Shown: positions 59,497-64,000 of the stretch, one piece after another | Numbering within the stretch: position 1 is the first letter of the stretch | Layout of the letters: the number at the start of each line of letters is the position of its first letter | Assembly (NCBI GenBank): GCA_002923315.1 | Contig: BEHM01000007.1 | Span: forward strand, 18,598-82,597 | Direction: 5' to 3' | Source: a bacterium HR10 | GTDB lineage: Bacteria > Acidobacteriota > Blastocatellia > HR10 | DNA length: 64,000 bases | The notes under the pieces: generated by a model | What the model saw: the letters and a program-made list of their open reading frames with translations, nothing else | What the model was told of the DNA's origin: nothing | Databases searched by the model: none | Made by a program: the position numbers and the translations under genes

Positions 59497-60912
59497 TCAA
59501 CCTCCCCGCGAAGGCTCCTCGGCGCGGACGGGGGCCACAGCAGCGTCCGAACGAGCCGGAACGTGCGCGGTGCCGCCCATCCCCGGCGAGAGGAAGTTGT
59601 ACGCGACCTCACCGTGCAACACCAGATCCAATCCCGCGATCTCTTCCTCTTCGGTGACGCGGAGCGGGGTCACCAGAGCGACCACCTTGAGGATCAGGAA
59701 GGTCATCGCAGCGGCCAGAACCCAAGTCGCGACTACGCCGATGAGCTGAACGAGCAGTTGCCCGGGGTTTCCGAAGAGCGCCCCATCGGCTCCCAGGGGA
59801 TTCACAGCGCGACTGGCGAAGAGTCCCGTCGCCAGCGCCCCCCACGTCCCGCATAAGCCGTGAACGCCGAAGACATCCAGGGAATCATCATACCCCAAGC
59901 GCGGCTTGAGGATGTTGACGCCCCAGTATCCGATCACCCCGGCTCCGATCCCGATCGCGAGGGCCGAGAGGGTCGAGACATATCCGGAAGCAGGGGTGAT
60001 CGCGACTAATCCCGCAACGGATCCAGTCGCCGTCCCCAAGACCGTCGGCTTGCCACGGTGCTTCCACTCGATGAAAGCCCACATGAGACCGGCCATGGCG
60101 GCCGCCGCATGCGTCACGGTGAAGGCCGTTGCCGCCAAGCCATTGGCAGCCAGAGCGCTCCCGGCGTTGAACCCGAACCATCCGAACCAGAGCAGCGCCG
60201 CCCCCAAGATCGTCAGCGGCAGGTTGTGAGGAGGAAGAACCTTCTCCGGATACCCCCGACGCCGACCGATGACCAGAGCCGCCACCAACGCCGAGACTCC
60301 GGAGCTGATGTGAACGACCGTTCCACCGGCGAAGTCCAAAGCGCCCAGCTTCCCGAGCCATCCCCCGCCCCACACCCAGTGCGCCAGCGGATCATACACC
60401 AGAGTCGCCCACATCACCGCGAACAGCACAAACGCGGTGAAACGAATCCGCTCGACGAACGTCCCGGTGATGAGCGCCACGGTGATGACGGCGAACATCC
60501 CCTGGAACATGACGAAGGCCAGATGTGGAACGTTCATCCCCGCATTGGGTTCCCCACCGACCCCCTTGAGTCCCCAATACGTCAAGCGACCGATGATCCC
60601 CCCAAGATCGGGGCCGAACGAGAGGCTGTATCCCAACACCACCCATTGCACGCTGATCAGACAGAGGAGGAAGAAACTGTGCATGAGCGTCGAGAGCACA
60701 TTGCGCTGACTGACCAATCCGCCGTAAAAGAGCGCCAATCCCGGCGCCGTCATCAGCATCACCAGCGCGCTCGCCGTGAGCACCCACGCCGTATCGCCAG
60801 CATCCACCGTCGGTGCTGAAGTGGCTTGCGCCCAGACCGTTGGCCCCATAAGCGACAGGAGGCCGATCCCCCACAGCACCTCACGACTCCATCGCCGATG
60901 CAGTCCCCTCAT
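59497..60912 (-). CDS. amt: Ammonium transporter Amt
   Basis: A 471-residue membrane protein with a signal peptide and eleven helices: DTAWVLTASALVMLMTAPGL, FQGMFAVITVALITG, GGTVVHISSGVSAL with the pore His, and LDVFGVHGLCGTWG with the second pore His. Members conduct ammonium through the inner membrane. ATG 60912 was preferred to ATG 60918, since the GGAGGG site abuts. It follows glnK by 36 nt, the classical amt-glnK pair in reversed order. Confidence 0.95.
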   Translation of the reverse strand: MRGLHRRWSREVLWGIGLLSLMGPTVWAQATSAPTVDAGDTAWVLTASALVMLMTAPGLALFYGGLVSQRNVLSTLMHSFFLLCLISVQWVVLGYSLSFGPDLGGIIGRLTYWGLKGVGGEPNAGMNVPHLAFVMFQGMFAVITVALITGTFVERIRFTAFVLFAVMWATLVYDPLAHWVWGGGWLGKLGALDFAGGTVVHISSGVSALVAALVIGRRRGYPEKVLPPHNLPLTILGAALLWFGWFGFNAGSALAANGLAATAFTVTHAAAAMAGLMWAFIEWKHRGKPTVLGTATGSVAGLVAITPASGYVSTLSALAIGIGAGVIGYWGVNILKPRLGYDDSLDVFGVHGLCGTWGALATGLFASRAVNPLGADGALFGNPGQLLVQLIGVVATWVLAAAMTFLILKVVALVTPLRVTEEEEIAGLDLVLHGEVAYNFLSPGMGGTAHVPARSDAAVAPVRAEEPSRGG

Positions 60913-60948
60913 CGCCATCCCTCCTTATGGAAAATGCTCAGTGCCCGT

Positions 60949-61344
<396 letters not shown>

Positions 61345-64000
61345 TCATCCGACGGAGAGCGCCTCGGCGAGCGCGCGCTCGACCTCGGCGATGAACGCCG
61401 GTGTGAGCTTTCGCCCCTCGGCATCGGTGACGTAAAAGACATCGAGCGCCAGACTCTTCTCCGTCGTCACCTTCGCCAGGACGATCGTGAGGCCAAGAGC
61501 TTGAAGCGTGCTCGCGATCCGATACGCGAGCCCAGGCTCATCTTCGGCCACGACCTCGAGGACCGTGCTCGTGAGGGAGGCCGCATTGTCGCACCGGATG
61601 AGCGGAGCACGACGATCACGCGCCCGAGGTCGAAGACTCCGCCTCTGCCACTTGGCGACGGCGCGGGCGACATCGTAACAGCCGTCCACGGCAGCCCTCA
61701 CGTCCGCTTCGATCGCCGCCCACCGCTCGGGAGAGACAGGACACGCCGACCCGATCTCGCAGACCCGAAACGTGTCAATGATGATCCCATCCGCGCGCGT
61801 ATACGCCTCGGCGCTGAGGATATTGAGGCCGTGCGCCCAGAGCGTTCCCGCAATGCGCGCGAACAATCCCAGCTGATCGAAGGTGCTGAGGGTCAGCTCC
61901 GTGCAGCCCCCCTCGCGAACGGTGCGCCAGCGGACGACGACGAACTCCTCGGGCACGCGACGCACCAAACGCAGGTGCTCGGCGATCTGCTCCGGCGGCG
62001 TCGCACGCCCATAGCGCGGAGGCAACTCAGCCAGATGGCGCTCGATCTCCGACCGGGAGAACTCTCCATCCAACACGCGCGCGATCTCCTCAATCGGCAG
62101 CCACTCCCCCTCCCCTTGACGCGTGAGCCAGCGGCGCGCCCGCTCGTAAAGCTCCCACAGCAGAAGGCCCTTCCATTGGGTCCATACCCCCGGCCCCACG
62201 CCCGCTGTATCCGCATAGGTGAGCAGCAGCAACATATTGAGGCGTTCAAGCTGATCGCCCTCACCGAGAGCAGCCACGAGTTCCGCGATGACCCCCTCCT
62301 CGGTCACATCGCGCCGCCAGGCCAGATGCGACATGAGCAGATGGCGCGCGACGAGGAAAAGGACCGCCTGCTGCCGCTGCGGCCCCAGCCCCAGACGCCT
62401 CAGAGCTCGACGGGCCAAGCGCACGCTGCGCGGCACATGGCCGTGACCTCGCCCCTTCCCAAGATCGTGAAACAGCAGACCGAGATAAAGGGGGACGGCA
62501 TCGGTGATCTCGCTGAAGACCTGGCGGAGGCGCGCCTGCTGAGCGTCGGCGGGGTTCTGCCAGACCCGATCCAACGCCTCAAGAGCCTGGAACGTATGCT
62601 CATCCACCGTATAGGCGTGATCCGGGTCGTGCTGCACCAGAAAAGTGAGACGCCCGAACTCCGGAAGGAAACGTCCCAAGACCCCGGTCTCATGCATCAG
62701 GCGAAGCACGCGGGCGACCTCACCACGATGGCCGACGATCTGCAGGAAGAGCTGCCGCGCTTCCGACTTCTGACGCAGGATGCGACCGAGCACCGGAGCG
62801 TGTTCCCGAATCGTCCGCCGCAGCTCCTCGCTCAACGTGACGCGCTCGGTTTGAGCCACCCGAAAGGCTTCCACAAGCAGAAGCGGATCCCGTACGGGCG
62901 ACACCTGGGGCTGCTCTCGCTCTTCTCTGAGAAAGAGCTCTCCCTCCGCGATCTCAAAAGCCCCAAGGCGCCGATGCCCGCGAAATGCCCACAGGCGCCT
63001 GCGCGTGATGTCCCTCCAGGCGCGCGCCAGAAAGCCGCGAGCGATCTCATGCAGGCTGTGCGCTTGATGATAATATTCCCGCATGAAGACCTCAGAAGCG
63101 CGCAATCCGCGCCAAGACGGATACCCGAGACGAGCGGCCAGCATCAGCTGGAGGTCCACGGTCAACCGATCCGTCTTCCGCCCCGTCAGGAAGTGCAACC
63201 CGTTCCGCACGCGAAGCAGGAAATCGTGAGCGGAACGGAGCACGGCGTACTCGGCGCTGCTCACATGGCCCTCCGCACAGAGGGCCTCTATGCCCGCACT
63301 CCCATACCGGGCGCGCCCCACCCATCGAATCGCGTGGAGATCGCGAAGTCCTCCAGCACCTTCCTTCACATGAGGTTCTTGCACACCGATGATCTCCCCC
63401 ATCCGGGCATATCGTTGTTCCCACTCACGGCGCAAGGCTTCGAGAAACAGCAGCCTCTGCCGCCGATCCTCATAAAGGGCAGCCTGGAGAGATTCGCGGA
63501 GCTGGCGGACAATCGCCGGACTGCCCCACAAGTACCGGGTCTCCTGAAGCGCCGTAGCAACGCGCGGGTCCTCGCGCGCCACGTGAACGGATTCGCCGAT
63601 GGAACGAACACTGTGCCCGATCACAAGACCACCATCCCAGAGGAGCCGTAAGACCTGCTCGATGAACGCGCGAAGCTCTTCCGGAGCCCGATCCACGTGG
63701 ACGAAGGCCAGATCCACATCGGAGAAAGGAGCCAATTCGCACCGCCCATATCCCCCCACCGCCACAAGAGCGCAGGCCCGAGCGATCTCCATTCGAGCGC
63801 TCACGCGCGCGCTCGCCCACTCCGCCACCTGACAGACGATCAGATCCACGACGGCGCTCCACTGATGGACGACTTCGCTTCCCCGAGCACAACGACGGTG
63901 ATGCCGCTTCAGCCGCTCCCTCTCAATGGCGATGAAAGCCCGGATGCCACGAAGCAGCTCCTCCCGATCGAGGCTCGACCCTCCAATCCCGAGCCGCTCC
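61345..64000 (-). CDS. glnD: Bifunctional uridylyltransferase/uridylyl-removing enzyme, N-terminus beyond window
   Basis: The frame is open to the window edge, about 885 codons present. The nucleotidyltransferase motif GGYGRCELAPFSDVDLAF, GIGG-like linker, the HD phosphohydrolase (HTFQALEAL, LFHDLGKGRGHGH) and two C-terminal ACT domains (LFARIAGTLWAHGLNILSAE and GLAYRIASTLQALGLTIVLA) are in standard order. It uridylylates PII at low glutamine and removes UMP at high glutamine. The start codon lies outside the window. Confidence 0.95.
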   Translation of the reverse strand, partial: ERLGIGGSSLDREELLRGIRAFIAIERERLKRHHRRCARGSEVVHQWSAVVDLIVCQVAEWASARVSARMEIARACALVAVGGYGRCELAPFSDVDLAFVHVDRAPEELRAFIEQVLRLLWDGGLVIGHSVRSIGESVHVAREDPRVATALQETRYLWGSPAIVRQLRESLQAALYEDRRQRLLFLEALRREWEQRYARMGEIIGVQEPHVKEGAGGLRDLHAIRWVGRARYGSAGIEALCAEGHVSSAEYAVLRSAHDFLLRVRNGLHFLTGRKTDRLTVDLQLMLAARLGYPSWRGLRASEVFMREYYHQAHSLHEIARGFLARAWRDITRRRLWAFRGHRRLGAFEIAEGELFLREEREQPQVSPVRDPLLLVEAFRVAQTERVTLSEELRRTIREHAPVLGRILRQKSEARQLFLQIVGHRGEVARVLRLMHETGVLGRFLPEFGRLTFLVQHDPDHAYTVDEHTFQALEALDRVWQNPADAQQARLRQVFSEITDAVPLYLGLLFHDLGKGRGHGHVPRSVRLARRALRRLGLGPQRQQAVLFLVARHLLMSHLAWRRDVTEEGVIAELVAALGEGDQLERLNMLLLLTYADTAGVGPGVWTQWKGLLLWELYERARRWLTRQGEGEWLPIEEIARVLDGEFSRSEIERHLAELPPRYGRATPPEQIAEHLRLVRRVPEEFVVVRWRTVREGGCTELTLSTFDQLGLFARIAGTLWAHGLNILSAEAYTRADGIIIDTFRVCEIGSACPVSPERWAAIEADVRAAVDGCYDVARAVAKWQRRSLRPRARDRRAPLIRCDNAASLTSTVLEVVAEDEPGLAYRIASTLQALGLTIVLAKVTTEKSLALDVFYVTDAEGRKLTPAFIAEVERALAEALSVG

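Noticed and set aside
59223-59657. 144-codon plus-strand frame between crp and amt
   Set aside because: Pro/Arg-rich translation that overlaps the real amt gene.

Overview
The window is GC-rich DNA of about 64 kb, densely packed with genes. It most resembles an Acidobacteriota genome or metagenome bin. The main pointers are two very large TonB-dependent receptors with N-terminal carboxypeptidase-regulatory-like domains (Oar type), many c-type cytochromes, PKD-repeat secreted proteins and Shine-Dalgarno sites of the AAGGAGG type. No rRNA, tRNA or CRISPR array was recognised. The genus is not resolvable from sequence alone.

The outstanding feature is a run of at least seven genes between 12.2 and 31.4 kb that each contain one in-frame TGA at, or beside, a position where a redox- or metal-active cysteine is expected. 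In every case a compact hairpin lies 14-25 nt downstream, as expected of a bacterial SECIS element. They are read here as selenoproteins: a pentaheme cytochrome, two secreted HMA-like proteins (one also frameshifted), a MerT-like membrane protein with a Cys-Sec pair, an OsmC-family protein, and two DUF3179 proteins with a Sec-Pro-x-Cys motif. Automatic callers would truncate or split all of them.

Layout. 1-2.1 kb: 5'-terminal part of a GH15 glucoamylase gene plus a small membrane protein. 2.4-6 kb: merA mercuric reductase, an ACR3/SBF-type transporter and a TauE/SafE permease in one operon. 6.1-10.2 kb: two radical-SAM enzymes around an alkaline-phosphatase-superfamily protein. 11-17.1 kb: a minus-strand metal/redox operon running from a MerR-type operator through an HTH-less merR, merTP, an AhpD-like protein, DUF302, a multiheme cytochrome with a membrane b-type part, the selenocytochrome and a Crp/Fnr regulator. 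17.4-21.8 kb: a second mer operon (merR, merTP with two HMA domains, FAD disulfide oxidoreductase, CopZ-like Fe-S protein, membrane protein, HMA-like selenoprotein). 22.2-27.5 kb: a third MerR-controlled group (small Cys protein, MerT-like Cys-Sec protein, outer-membrane protein, HMA-like selenoprotein, TPR-thioredoxin). 27.7-31.4 kb: plus-strand TlpA thioredoxin, DUF3179-Sec, OsmC-Sec, DUF3179-Sec.

32-44.5 kb: AhpD-like protein, Crp/Fnr regulator, zinc-finger protein, PKD protein, two TonB receptors, an AAA+ regulator lacking sigma-54 contact motifs, and an ECF sigma factor. 45-49.6 kb: respiratory genes in fused form, cytochrome b plus diheme cytochrome c, and NDH-2 plus Rieske. 49.7-56.9 kb: two NPCNPC-repeat proteins enclose an island with transposase remnants, a Cys-rich bacteriocin-like precursor with a small membrane partner bracketed by 73-bp direct repeats, and an ABC transporter whose permease is fused to an amidohydrolase. 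57-59.1 kb: formylglycine-generating-enzyme homologue, a CxxC thioredoxin-fold protein and a Crp regulator. 59.5-64 kb: the nitrogen module amt-glnK-glnD.

Together the first half reads as a mercury/metal (and arsenic) handling zone where selenocysteine has been recruited into metal-binding and redox proteins. No selA, selB, selC or selD gene lies in the window, so Sec decoding must be confirmed elsewhere in the genome.
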